Assembly (NCBI GenBank): GCA_002338895.1
Contig: DDJH01000030.1
Location: 5,820-11,437, forward strand
Length of the DNA stretch: 5,618 bases
Reading direction: 5' to 3'
DNA from: Lentisphaeria bacterium UBA1829
GTDB taxonomy: Bacteria; Verrucomicrobiota; Lentisphaeria; Victivallales; UBA1829
A program made the translations under genes and the position numbers. Positions 1 to 5,618 of the stretch are shown here, in pieces. Each line of letters starts with the position of its first letter. Positions within the stretch are counted from its first letter, which is position 1. The notes below the pieces were generated by a model. That model searched no databases. It had not been told where the DNA came from and worked only from the letters and a program-made list of their open reading frames with translations.

Positions 1-778
1 GAGCGGTATCGATCACGAACGCATCCACTTCGGCAGCGGCCAGAAGTTCGATGCGGCGTTCCTCATAGGGTCCGATAGCGGCGGCGACGCGCAGCCGGTG
101 TTCCGGGTCGCGGTTGTAGGCCGGCGCATCGTTCTGGATCAGCGTCTTCACATCCGAGAAGCTGTAAAGACCGGTCAGGCGGCCGTTTTCATCCACGGTC
201 GGCAGTTTTCCGATCTTGTTTTCCTTCATGATCTTGTACGCGGTCTGCAGTTCGGTTCCCTGCGGAGCGGTGATGACGTTCCGGGTCATGACATCGGCCA
301 GCTTCTGCGTATAGTCCGAGAGATATTTCACATCGCGGGCCGTCACAATTCCGACCAGACGCCCGTCGGAATCCACGATCGGGAATCCCGAGAACGAATA
401 CTGTTTCTCCTCCTTCACATTCAGCATCTCTTCGACGGTCTGCTCCGGCGAGAAGGAGATCGGCGTCCGGATGAATCCGTTCAGATAATATTTGACTTTC
501 CGCACCTCGTCGGCCTGCGCCTCCGGGGTGAGGTTCTTATGGATCACGCCGATTCCGCCGAGTTTCGCCATGGCGATTGCCATTTCGCTTTCGGTCACGG
601 TGTCCATCGCGGCGCTGACAAACGGGATATTCAAACGGATATTGCGGGAAAACGACGTTTCAATACTGGTATCATTCGGAAGAAAATCCGCGTACTGGGT
701 TACGAGAGAGATGTCGTCGAAAGTGAGGCCTTCGTGTTTGAAGGTCGCCATGAAATCGTCCATGAAAGCATTGCCCAT
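1..778 (-). CDS. guaB: IMP dehydrogenase, N-terminal 259 codons (cut by window edge)
   Basis: This gene encodes the cytoplasmic enzyme that oxidises IMP to XMP with NAD+, the committed step of guanine nucleotide synthesis. The frame is open from the ATG at 778 to the window edge with no stop. Visible landmarks are LTFDD (residues 18-22), SAAMDTVTE (55-63) and GGIGVIHKN (74-82) of the TIM barrel. Two CBS domains follow at about 104-153 (ending GIVTARD) and 163-213. The barrel resumes at LRVAAAIG (229-236) and the visible part ends in VIDTA, just before the family's IDxAHGHS segment. The catalytic cysteine loop lies outside the window. The start is fixed by an AGGAG at 786-790, seven bases upstream, and by the match of the N-terminus to the family. 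It is transcribed divergently from the adaptor gene. The CBS insert marks IMP dehydrogenase; GMP reductase, the main alternative, normally lacks it. Confidence 0.97.
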   Translation of the reverse strand, partial: MGNAFMDDFMATFKHEGLTFDDISLVTQYADFLPNDTSIETSFSRNIRLNIPFVSAAMDTVTESEMAIAMAKLGGIGVIHKNLTPEAQADEVRKVKYYLNGFIRTPISFSPEQTVEEMLNVKEEKQYSFSGFPIVDSDGRLVGIVTARDVKYLSDYTQKLADVMTRNVITAPQGTELQTAYKIMKENKIGKLPTVDENGRLTGLYSFSDVKTLIQNDAPAYNRDPEHRLRVAAAIGPYEERRIELLAAAEVDAFVIDTA

Positions 779-800
779 TTGATGTCTCCTTTTAAGATGG

Positions 801-817
801 GCCGCATGCGATGCGGC
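801..817 (-). other. Hairpin in the guaB 5' leader
   Basis: A perfect 7-bp inverted repeat (GCCGCAT / ATGCGGC) with a 3-base loop lies between the predicted transcription start near 841 and the ribosome binding site at 786-790. It has no following T run, so it is not an intrinsic terminator. It may stabilise the leader RNA or be a protein site; as DNA it is also a short palindrome that a regulator could bind. I do not recognise a riboswitch around it. Confidence 0.45.
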
Positions 818-847
818 AACAGGAATCTACAGTCCTTTTGCCTCTGA

Positions 848-875
848 AATATAGCCCGGATTTCTGCAATATCAA
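848..875 (-). promoter_or_regulatory. guaB promoter
   Basis: On the minus strand, TTGATA (870-875) and TATATT (848-853) each match the sigma70 consensus at five of six bases and are separated by 16 bases. A run of eight A residues (877-884, read on the minus strand) sits directly upstream of the -35 box, like an UP element. The predicted start near 841 gives a leader of about 60 bases before the guaB ATG. Confidence 0.7.
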
Positions 876-876
876 G

Positions 877-929
877 TTTTTTTTCACAGGAAAGTATGTT
901 TTTTCTCAAAAAAGGCTTGCAAAAAAAAA
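877..929. other. A/T-tract region between divergent promoters
   Basis: The gap between the two opposed -35 boxes and the start of the adaptor promoter spacer carries four homopolymer tracts: T8 (877-884), T6 (899-904), A6 (908-913) and A9 (921-929). T6-CTC-A6 at 899-913 is itself an inverted repeat. Such tracts commonly bend DNA and can act as UP elements for both promoters. That role is inferred; only the tracts are seen. Confidence 0.45.
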
Positions 930-945
930 GGAGTTGTGATACCGT
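917..945 (+). promoter_or_regulatory. Probable promoter of the adaptor gene
   Basis: TTGCAA (917-922) and TACCGT (940-945) are 17 bases apart, and TGA directly before the -10 gives an extended -10 (TGn). The -10 box is weak (TA...T only), so the extension probably matters. Nine consecutive A residues (921-929) span the end of the -35 box and the spacer. The predicted start falls near 952, leaving a leader of about 50 bases to the ATG at 1003. Confidence 0.5.
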
Positions 946-989
946 AGAACCAGTTTAATGAATCAAAGGAAAAAGAAAGAACCTGAAAC

Positions 990-995
990 GGGGGA
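990..995 (+). promoter_or_regulatory. Ribosome binding site that decides the adaptor start
   Basis: GGGGGA lies seven bases before the ATG at 1003. The in-frame ATG at 958, 15 codons upstream, has no purine-rich site before it and lies only a few bases after the predicted transcription start. Starting at 1003 also places the signal peptide at the true N-terminus, so 1003 is preferred. Confidence 0.65.
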
Positions 996-1002
996 ATTTT
1001 TT

Positions 1003-2379
1003 ATGAAACATACATTGCGCGCCGCGCTCTGCCTTCTGCCGCTCTTTCTGGCGGCCCAGCCGGAAACGTTCAAATTGACGGAAGGTATTCTGCAGAAGAG
1101 AGATTTCACCGGAACGATTGAATATGCAAAAACCGCGATTATCTCCTTTGAAAGCAAGGGAAGACTCGACTTTGTCGCATCGGAGGGGCAGTATGTCCAG
1201 TGCAGCGTGTTCGACAAGAACGGCAGTCTGGTGAAAAAAGGAGATCTGCTGGCCCGCCAGGATACCGATCTGCCGACCAGCGATCTGAAAATCGCGAAGG
1301 CCGAACTTGCCCGGGCAAAAGCGGTTCTGAAGGAGAAAACCCTGAATCTGGAACGCGACGCAAAACTCAGTAAACGAGAAGCTGTCAGCGCCCGCCAGTT
1401 CCAGGAGACTCAGATGCTTTACGACACGGCGCTGATCGACACCCAGAAAGCGGAACTGGCCGTCAAACGGGCGACTCAGGTTCTGGACGCCTGCTACATC
1501 TGGACCCCGTTCAATGCGTTTATCGAAGAGGTCTACCGTTCGGAAGGCGCCGCGGTCGATGTGGGCAATCCGGTGATGAAAATCTCGATGATCGATCCGG
1601 TCAAGCTCCAGCTGAAACGGACTCAGGAGCTCAGCGAGCTTCTTCCGCAGACCACGCAGATTCTGGTTTATCCGCGGGATTCCGCCATTCCGGTCCCCGC
1701 CTGGTTTGTCGGTCAGAATCTTTCCGCCGAGAACCTGACCTGCTATGTGGCCAATCCGCGAGTCACGGAAAAGTATCTCACTCCGGACGGACAGCAGCTG
1801 CCGACCTTTGATTTTCTGACTGCGGTCCTCTCCATTCCGGAAAAGAGTTCGCTCGCGCCGTTCTGGATCCCCGAAAACGTGATCCGGAAGGACGACAAGG
1901 GATACTATGTCTGGAGACTGACCGGTATTCCGGATACAACCATCGGGAAACTCATTCCCAGCATCACCCGTCTGGAAAAAGTCCGGATCGAAACGACGGA
2001 TCTCTACATCCAGTATGGAAACATGATCCGCCAGGGAGTGAAATCCGCCACATTGAAAACCGGAGACATCCTCGCGGCGGACGTTTCCGAATCCATTCCG
2101 GATCACGCGCTGGCGGTTTACAGCAGAAAACATCATCGTTTCCAGATCGGCGAAACGGTCCGGGTCGTCTTCTTCACCGGAAACTCCGAGCATGTCTTCC
2201 ACGTTCCTCCGCAGGTGCTTCACACGGAAGCGGACGGAAAAGGCAAATATGTTCTGGTCAAACGGGAAAAGGAGCCGGAAAAAATTCCGGTCTCCGTTCT
2301 CCGCCGGGTCAACGCATATCTGCAGATCTTTTCGGAAAAACTCGCCGCCGGCCAGGAGCTGATCCTTCAGGACAAGTGA
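1003..2379 (+). CDS. Exported efflux-type periplasmic adaptor (membrane fusion) protein
   Basis: This 458-residue protein resembles the HlyD/RND adaptor family, which bridges an inner-membrane transporter and an outer-membrane channel. The N-terminus (MRK-like basic start, hydrophobic 5-18) is a signal peptide, probably cut near AAQ (17-19). No convincing lipobox is seen. A first lipoyl/barrel strand region covers about 30-90 (FTGTIE, GRLDFVASEGQYV, VKKGDLLARQDT). A helical hairpin runs from about 94 to 163, and the returning half-motif WTPFNAFIEEVYRSEGAAVD is at 167-186. The barrel begins near 198 (IDPVKLQ). Two similar membrane-proximal-type segments then appear, at 287-361 and 397-458, where most adaptors have one. 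The protein is therefore longer in its C-terminal half than a typical adaptor. It has its own promoter and terminator and no neighbouring pump or TolC-like gene, so its partner is unknown. The family call is firm; the substrate cannot be told. Confidence 0.85.
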   Translation: MKHTLRAALCLLPLFLAAQPETFKLTEGILQKRDFTGTIEYAKTAIISFESKGRLDFVASEGQYVQCSVFDKNGSLVKKGDLLARQDTDLPTSDLKIAKAELARAKAVLKEKTLNLERDAKLSKREAVSARQFQETQMLYDTALIDTQKAELAVKRATQVLDACYIWTPFNAFIEEVYRSEGAAVDVGNPVMKISMIDPVKLQLKRTQELSELLPQTTQILVYPRDSAIPVPAWFVGQNLSAENLTCYVANPRVTEKYLTPDGQQLPTFDFLTAVLSIPEKSSLAPFWIPENVIRKDDKGYYVWRLTGIPDTTIGKLIPSITRLEKVRIETTDLYIQYGNMIRQGVKSATLKTGDILAADVSESIPDHALAVYSRKHHRFQIGETVRVVFFTGNSEHVFHVPPQVLHTEADGKGKYVLVKREKEPEKIPVSVLRRVNAYLQIFSEKLAAGQELILQDK

Positions 2380-2409
2380 CCGGGAACAGCTTTTTCCGGA
2401 ACTTCACAC

Positions 2410-2455
2410 AACAAAAAAGCTCGATTCTTTTGCAGGAACCGAGCTTTTTTGTTTT
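2410..2455. terminator. Bidirectional intrinsic terminator between converging genes
   Basis: A perfect 14-bp inverted repeat has arms at 2410-2423 and 2440-2453, with core AGCTCG/CGAGCT, flanked by A6 on the left and T6 on the right. The 16-base middle can add three pairs (TTC/GAA) after one mismatch, leaving a loop of about eight bases. Because each strand reads a stem followed by T residues, it can stop the adaptor transcript (stop codon at 2377-2379) and also the typA transcript (stop at 2490). Confidence 0.9.
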
Positions 2456-2489
2456 AAGAGTTTTTCTGCGGGAAAGCGGAGAAAGCGGA

Positions 2490-4301
2490 TCAATCCTCTT
2501 TCTGCTTGGCATTCCGCTGACGTCTGCGTTCGAGTTCGGTCAGGAGCTTCTTGCGGAGACGGATATTTTTCGGAGTGACCTCCACATATTCATCGTCGGC
2601 GATGTACTCCAGGGCCTCTTCCAGACTCATCTTCTGAGCGGGAGCGATCTTCAGATTGCGGTCGGAGCCGGCCGCGCGCATATTGGAAAGATGCTTTTCG
2701 CGCTGCGCATTGACCTCGATATCCCCCTCCTTGCAGTGTTCGCCGAGGATCATTCCCTCGTAGGTGTCGACACCGGGATCGATGAAGAAGGTTCCTCGCT
2801 GCTGGAGACCGTCGATGGCATAGGGGACCGCCTTTCCGGTTCCCATGCTGATCAGGACGCCGTTGGTGCGCTGCGGGATCTCGCCGCGATAGGGGGCGTA
2901 TTCCAGGAAGCGATGGGACATGATCGCCTCTCCGGCGGTGGCGGTCATCACCTTGCTCCGGAGACCGATCAGGCCGCGGGTCGGGATTTTGAATTCGAGA
3001 AGCTGACGGCTCAGATGCTGTTCCATCTTCACCATCTCTCCGCGGCGGACGCCGACCAGCTCAATGACTTTCCCGGCCGCGCCGTCGGGGACATCGACCG
3101 TCAGCGTTTCAATCGGTTCGCACTTCCGTCCGTCGATCTCCTTGTAGATCACATGGGGCTGCGTGATGGTCAGTTCATAGCCTTCGCGGCGCATGTTTTC
3201 GATCAGGATGGAGATATGCAGGACGCCTCGTCCGCTGACTTTGAAACCGTCGCCGAGTTCCTCGACGCGCAGAGCGACGTCGCGTTCGGCCTCCTTGAGC
3301 AGACGCTCCCGGATGTGACGGCTGCTGATGAATTTTCCCTCTTTTCCGAAGAACGGCGAATCGTTCACGCGGAAGACCATGGAGATGGTGGGTTCGTCGA
3401 TGGCGATCGGGGGCATGGCCTCGGGCGTGAGCGCATCCGCGATCGTGTCGCCGATGTCGATTCCCTCGATTCCGACGATGGCGCAGAGGTCGCCGCAGTC
3501 GATATGATCGGTCTGCTTGCGGTCGATTCCCTCAAAGGTGAACACCTGCTTGATGGAGGCGGGGTGCACGCTGCCGTCCCGTTTGACCACGCAGATGGGC
3601 TTGGAAACGTCGAGCGTGCCGCGATGGACCCGGCCGATGCCGATTCGTCCGACATAGTCGTTGTAATCGAGAGTGGTGATCTGCATCTGGAGCGGACCTT
3701 CGTTCATCGGCGGCGGAGGGATGCAGTCGATGATGGCGTCCATCAGCGGAAGGATGGAGTCGCGTTTTCCGTGCTCCAGATCGGTGGTGGCCCAGCCGTT
3801 GCGTCCGCTGGCGTAAAGAAGGGGGAAATCGAGCTGTTCGTCGTCGGCTCCGAGATCGATGAACAGATCGAAAATATCGTTATGGACCTCGTTCGGACGG
3901 GCGTCCGGACGGTCGATCTTGTTGATGACGACGATCGGTTTGAGTTTGAGTTTCAGCGCCTTGTCGAGCACGAAACGGGTCTGCGGGAGGGGTCCTTCCG
4001 CGGAATCGACCAGCAGAATCACGCCGTCGGCCATATTGAGAACCCGTTCGACCTGTCCGCCGAAGTCGCTGTGTCCCGGGGTGTCGATGATATTGATCTT
4101 CGTATTCCGGTAGCGGACGCTGATGTTCTTGGCGAGGATGGTGATGCCCCGTTCGCGTTCCAGATCGTTGTTGTCGAGGAAGCACTCGTGCATTTCCTGA
4201 TTTTCGCGGAAGAGTTTGGACTGTTTGATAATCTCGTCAACAAGCGTGGTCTTCCCGTGGTCGACATGTGCGATGATGGCAATGTTTCTGATGTTCTGCA
4301 T
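2490..4301 (-). CDS. typA: Ribosome-associated translational GTPase TypA/BipA
   Basis: This complete 603-residue protein is close to the usual family length of about 600-615. TypA/BipA binds 70S ribosomes at the EF-G site and supports ribosome assembly and growth under cold and other stress. All GTPase motifs are present: G1 AHVDHGKT (11-18), G2 RGITI (51-55), G3 DTPGH (73-77), G4 NKID (127-130) and G5 ASG (164-166). A beta-barrel domain II covers about 204-290, EF-G-like domains III and V about 305-480, and a family-specific C-terminal domain the remainder; TRGLIGLR (441-448) is characteristic of TypA. LepA and EF-G are ruled out by the C-terminal half and by length. The tail (about 583-603) is basic and rich in R, K and Q. 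No clear Shine-Dalgarno sequence precedes the ATG. It has its own promoter at 4352-4380 and shares the terminator at 2410-2455 with the converging adaptor gene. Confidence 0.98.
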   Translation of the reverse strand: MQNIRNIAIIAHVDHGKTTLVDEIIKQSKLFRENQEMHECFLDNNDLERERGITILAKNISVRYRNTKINIIDTPGHSDFGGQVERVLNMADGVILLVDSAEGPLPQTRFVLDKALKLKLKPIVVINKIDRPDARPNEVHNDIFDLFIDLGADDEQLDFPLLYASGRNGWATTDLEHGKRDSILPLMDAIIDCIPPPPMNEGPLQMQITTLDYNDYVGRIGIGRVHRGTLDVSKPICVVKRDGSVHPASIKQVFTFEGIDRKQTDHIDCGDLCAIVGIEGIDIGDTIADALTPEAMPPIAIDEPTISMVFRVNDSPFFGKEGKFISSRHIRERLLKEAERDVALRVEELGDGFKVSGRGVLHISILIENMRREGYELTITQPHVIYKEIDGRKCEPIETLTVDVPDGAAGKVIELVGVRRGEMVKMEQHLSRQLLEFKIPTRGLIGLRSKVMTATAGEAIMSHRFLEYAPYRGEIPQRTNGVLISMGTGKAVPYAIDGLQQRGTFFIDPGVDTYEGMILGEHCKEGDIEVNAQREKHLSNMRAAGSDRNLKIAPAQKMSLEEALEYIADDEYVEVTPKNIRLRKKLLTELERRRQRNAKQKED

Positions 4302-4351
4302 AGATGTATCTTGGGTTAAGAAGTTGTCGTACCGTTTTTTATAAACCGGGT

Positions 4352-4380
4352 AATATACACGCTCCCCGTGTCTTTTTCAA
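4352..4380 (-). promoter_or_regulatory. typA promoter
   Basis: On the minus strand, TTGAAA (4375-4380) and TATATT (4352-4357) are separated by exactly 17 bases and each is close to the sigma70 consensus. Transcription should start near 4345, giving a leader of about 44 bases. The spacer contains a 5-bp inverted repeat, ACACG-N5-CGTGT (4357-4371), that could be an operator or may be chance. No intrinsic terminator is visible between the parvulin-like gene stop (4424) and this promoter, so some read-through into typA is possible. Confidence 0.7.
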
Positions 4381-4423
4381 TCGCCGTTTGAGTTTTCGGG
4401 AGTTTTTGCAGAGCAGAGTTTCG

Positions 4424-5398
4424 TCAGAAGAAATAGCGGACGATCGCTTCCCGGAGCAGCGATTCCCTGTACTGGGCGCGCACCTTGTCGATCGCCTTTT
4501 TCCGCAGATCCTTCTGAATCTGCTCCGAGACCTCGCGGAAAGGCTGTTTTTTCGCCTTCTGCATATCGGCGACGCGGAGGAAGTAGAACCCTTCCGGAGT
4601 CTCCACCGGCCCGACAACCGCACCGGTTTTCGCCCCCTTCAGCGCCTGGGCAAACTCCGGACGGAGCTTGTCCTGTTCAATCGAACCGATCCGGCCGCCC
4701 CGGGAGGCGTTCGGCCCCTCGGTGTTCTCTTTTGTGATCCGGGAGAAGGTGCTCTCATCCGCGCCTTTGAGCATCTCCTTCAGATTTTCGACAATCGCGG
4801 CAACGTCCTTTCCGGTATCCTTCCGGACCAGAAGAAGCTGGAGCGAGATCACCGCCGGACGGGTCCACAGCGCGGGATTGTTCCGGTAATACTCGTAAAT
4901 CTGCCGGGGAGTGATGAACACTCGACGGTCGCAATGCTCCATCAGCAGCACGTCCACGGCGATTTTCTCCCGGGCCTTTTCGCGGATCTCCCACATGTTC
5001 GACCCATACGCCTTGACCTTGCGTTCCAGAGCGGACCGGGTTCCGTCGCCCATCGTGAGCGCAATGGAATCAACCACATCTTCAATATGCTGTTTCTTGA
5101 TCTCGAACGGATTGGCCTTGTACTCATTGTAGACCAGTTTCCGGATCACGATTTCGTCCACGATTCTGCGCCGCACCTTTGCGGTCTCCGCATAGAGCCG
5201 TTCGCCGGAGAACATGGCGGCCAGACGCGCCTCATCGTGCCCGCTTTCCAGAATCACATCCAGCAGCGTGATCGGCTCCCCGTTGACCGAGGCCAGGACC
5301 GAATCGCTCCTTGTCTCCCGCCCGAGCGCCACCGACTCCGCACCGGATGCCAGCACCACGCAGGCCAGACACAGAAGAACAGACAGTGTTTTTCTCAT
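4424..5398 (-). CDS. SurA/PpiC-like secreted parvulin-family protein
   Basis: This 324-residue protein looks like a periplasmic folding factor of the SurA/PrsA/PpiC type. Residues 1-20 form a signal peptide (MRK, then a hydrophobic run ending ASGA, a signal peptidase I type site). C13 does not sit in a good lipobox. A SurA-N-like helical region covers about 34-155 and opens with VLASVNGEPIT (35-44). One parvulin domain follows at about 180-278, with the conserved RGGRIG (233-238), PEFAQAL (247-253) and GPVETPEGF (263-271). The C-terminal helix is highly charged. The two parvulin histidines are replaced by Q187 and Y272, so prolyl isomerase activity is doubtful; a chaperone role fits better. 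The start at 5398 overlaps the upstream stop as ATGA and has AAGG (5408-5411) nine bases upstream. An ATG at 5404 would add two residues but is too close to that site. Confidence 0.85.
   Translation of the reverse strand: MRKTLSVLLCLACVVLASGAESVALGRETRSDSVLASVNGEPITLLDVILESGHDEARLAAMFSGERLYAETAKVRRRIVDEIVIRKLVYNEYKANPFEIKKQHIEDVVDSIALTMGDGTRSALERKVKAYGSNMWEIREKAREKIAVDVLLMEHCDRRVFITPRQIYEYYRNNPALWTRPAVISLQLLLVRKDTGKDVAAIVENLKEMLKGADESTFSRITKENTEGPNASRGGRIGSIEQDKLRPEFAQALKGAKTGAVVGPVETPEGFYFLRVADMQKAKKQPFREVSEQIQKDLRKKAIDKVRAQYRESLLREAIVRYFF
5395..5398 (-). other. ATGA stop-start overlap (translational coupling)
   Basis: The TGA of the UVR-motif gene (5395-5397) and the ATG of the parvulin-like gene (5396-5398) share bases in the arrangement ATGA. 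This is the classical geometry for termination-reinitiation and fixes both the operon and the choice of 5398 as start. Confidence 0.8.
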
Positions 5399-5618
5399 TT
5401 CCATTTGCCTTTTTCCATTTCCCTGATTTTATCGCGCAGCTCGGCCGCCCGTTCGAATTCGAGAGCTTCGGCGGCCTCCATCATTTCGCGCTCCAGCTCG
5501 GAGATCACTTCGGTCACTTCCGCCTGCCGGAGATAGAGGTTTTCGGTCGATTCCAGCAGCTGCTTCATGTAAAGGTGGTACTTCGACCGGTCGGCCTGCA
5601 CCCGCAGGCTGTGGACGG
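5395..5618 (-). CDS. UVR-motif protein, C-terminal end (cut by window edge)
   Basis: Only the last 73 codons are present; the frame stays open to the window edge, so the true start lies outside. The final 35 or so residues are a textbook UVR motif (ISELEREMMEAAEALEFER, then AAELRDKIREME), the helical hairpin through which UvrB and UvrC contact each other and which also occurs in McsA and ClpC. The preceding stretch is charged and probably helical. The C-terminal location suits UvrB (nucleotide excision repair) or McsA. I do not see the RRRxxQxxYNxxHGITP block expected upstream in UvrB, but it could lie just outside. UvrC is unlikely because its UVR motif is internal. The stop overlaps the parvulin-like gene start by four bases, showing one transcript. 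The GTG at 5599-5601 is probably internal, not a start. Confidence 0.75.
   Translation of the reverse strand, partial: VHSLRVQADRSKYHLYMKQLLESTENLYLRQAEVTEVISELEREMMEAAEALEFERAAELRDKIREMEKGKWK

Noticed and set aside
98..847. A 249-codon plus-strand open frame over guaB.
   Set aside because: It is antisense to an unmistakable IMP dehydrogenase and in codon register with it. The ATG of guaB has an AGGAG site and promoter.
958..1002. Upstream in-frame ATG for the adaptor, adding 15 charged residues.
   Set aside because: There is no ribosome binding site, it lies next to the predicted transcription start, and it would bury the signal peptide behind a charged extension.
955..2223. A 422-codon open frame antisense to the adaptor gene.
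   Set aside because: It is codon-in-register with the adaptor gene and open for the same codon-usage reason. The adaptor has a signal peptide, RBS and clear family motifs.
2376..4319. A 647-codon open frame on the plus strand covering all of typA, longer than typA itself.
   Set aside because: Its codons are exactly in register with typA codons on the other strand. It stays open because typA avoids TTA, CTA and TCA codons. It resembles no known family and has no ribosome binding site.
4302..4423. Possible terminator for the parvulin-like gene.
   Set aside because: The only stems (for example the 5-bp dyad at 4357-4371) are short and lack a following T run, so no terminator is called.
4304..5536. 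A 410-codon plus-strand open frame across the parvulin-like gene.
   Set aside because: It is in register with the minus-strand gene and is a shadow of it; the low-complexity end has no family resemblance.
5395..5601. A small 68-residue UVR protein starting at the GTG at 5601.
   Set aside because: The frame remains open upstream to the window edge and no ribosome binding site is visible, so a fragment of a longer gene is more likely.

Overview
This window reads as core chromosomal DNA from a Gram-negative bacterium. The coding regions are moderately GC-rich and the intergenic gaps are AT-rich. Two proteins carry export signals and belong to periplasmic families (an efflux-type adaptor and a SurA/PpiC-like protein), which points to an outer membrane. 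The style of the proteins and promoters is compatible with the Planctomycetes-Verrucomicrobia-Lentisphaerae group, but that is an impression and not a demonstrated placement. I see no tRNA, rRNA, CRISPR array, insertion sequence, phage gene or other sign of transfer.

Layout. (1) Positions 1-778, minus strand: the first 259 codons of guaB (IMP dehydrogenase), cut by the window edge, with a good sigma70-type promoter at 848-875. (2) Positions 779-1002: a divergent intergenic region with back-to-back promoters separated by A/T tracts. (3) Positions 1003-2379, plus strand: a 458-residue exported membrane-fusion/periplasmic adaptor protein that stands alone, with no transporter or outer-membrane channel gene beside it. 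(4) Positions 2410-2455: a symmetrical hairpin with A and T tracts, able to terminate both converging genes. (5) Positions 2490-4301, minus strand: typA/bipA, a complete ribosome-associated GTPase, with its own promoter at 4352-4380. (6) Positions 4424-5398, minus strand: a SurA/PpiC-like secreted parvulin-family protein lacking both usual parvulin histidines. Its start overlaps by four bases (ATGA) the stop of (7) positions 5395-5618, minus strand: the C-terminal end of a UVR-motif protein, possibly UvrB.

The genes do not form one pathway: purine synthesis, efflux or export, translation-associated stress GTPase, envelope folding, and probably DNA repair or a clamp-type UVR protein. Only the UVR gene and the parvulin gene are clearly co-transcribed. 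No new defence, mobile or RNA system was found. The most unusual items are an apparent internal duplication of the membrane-proximal module in the adaptor, a nine-A run in the spacer of its promoter, and the histidine-less parvulin domain.
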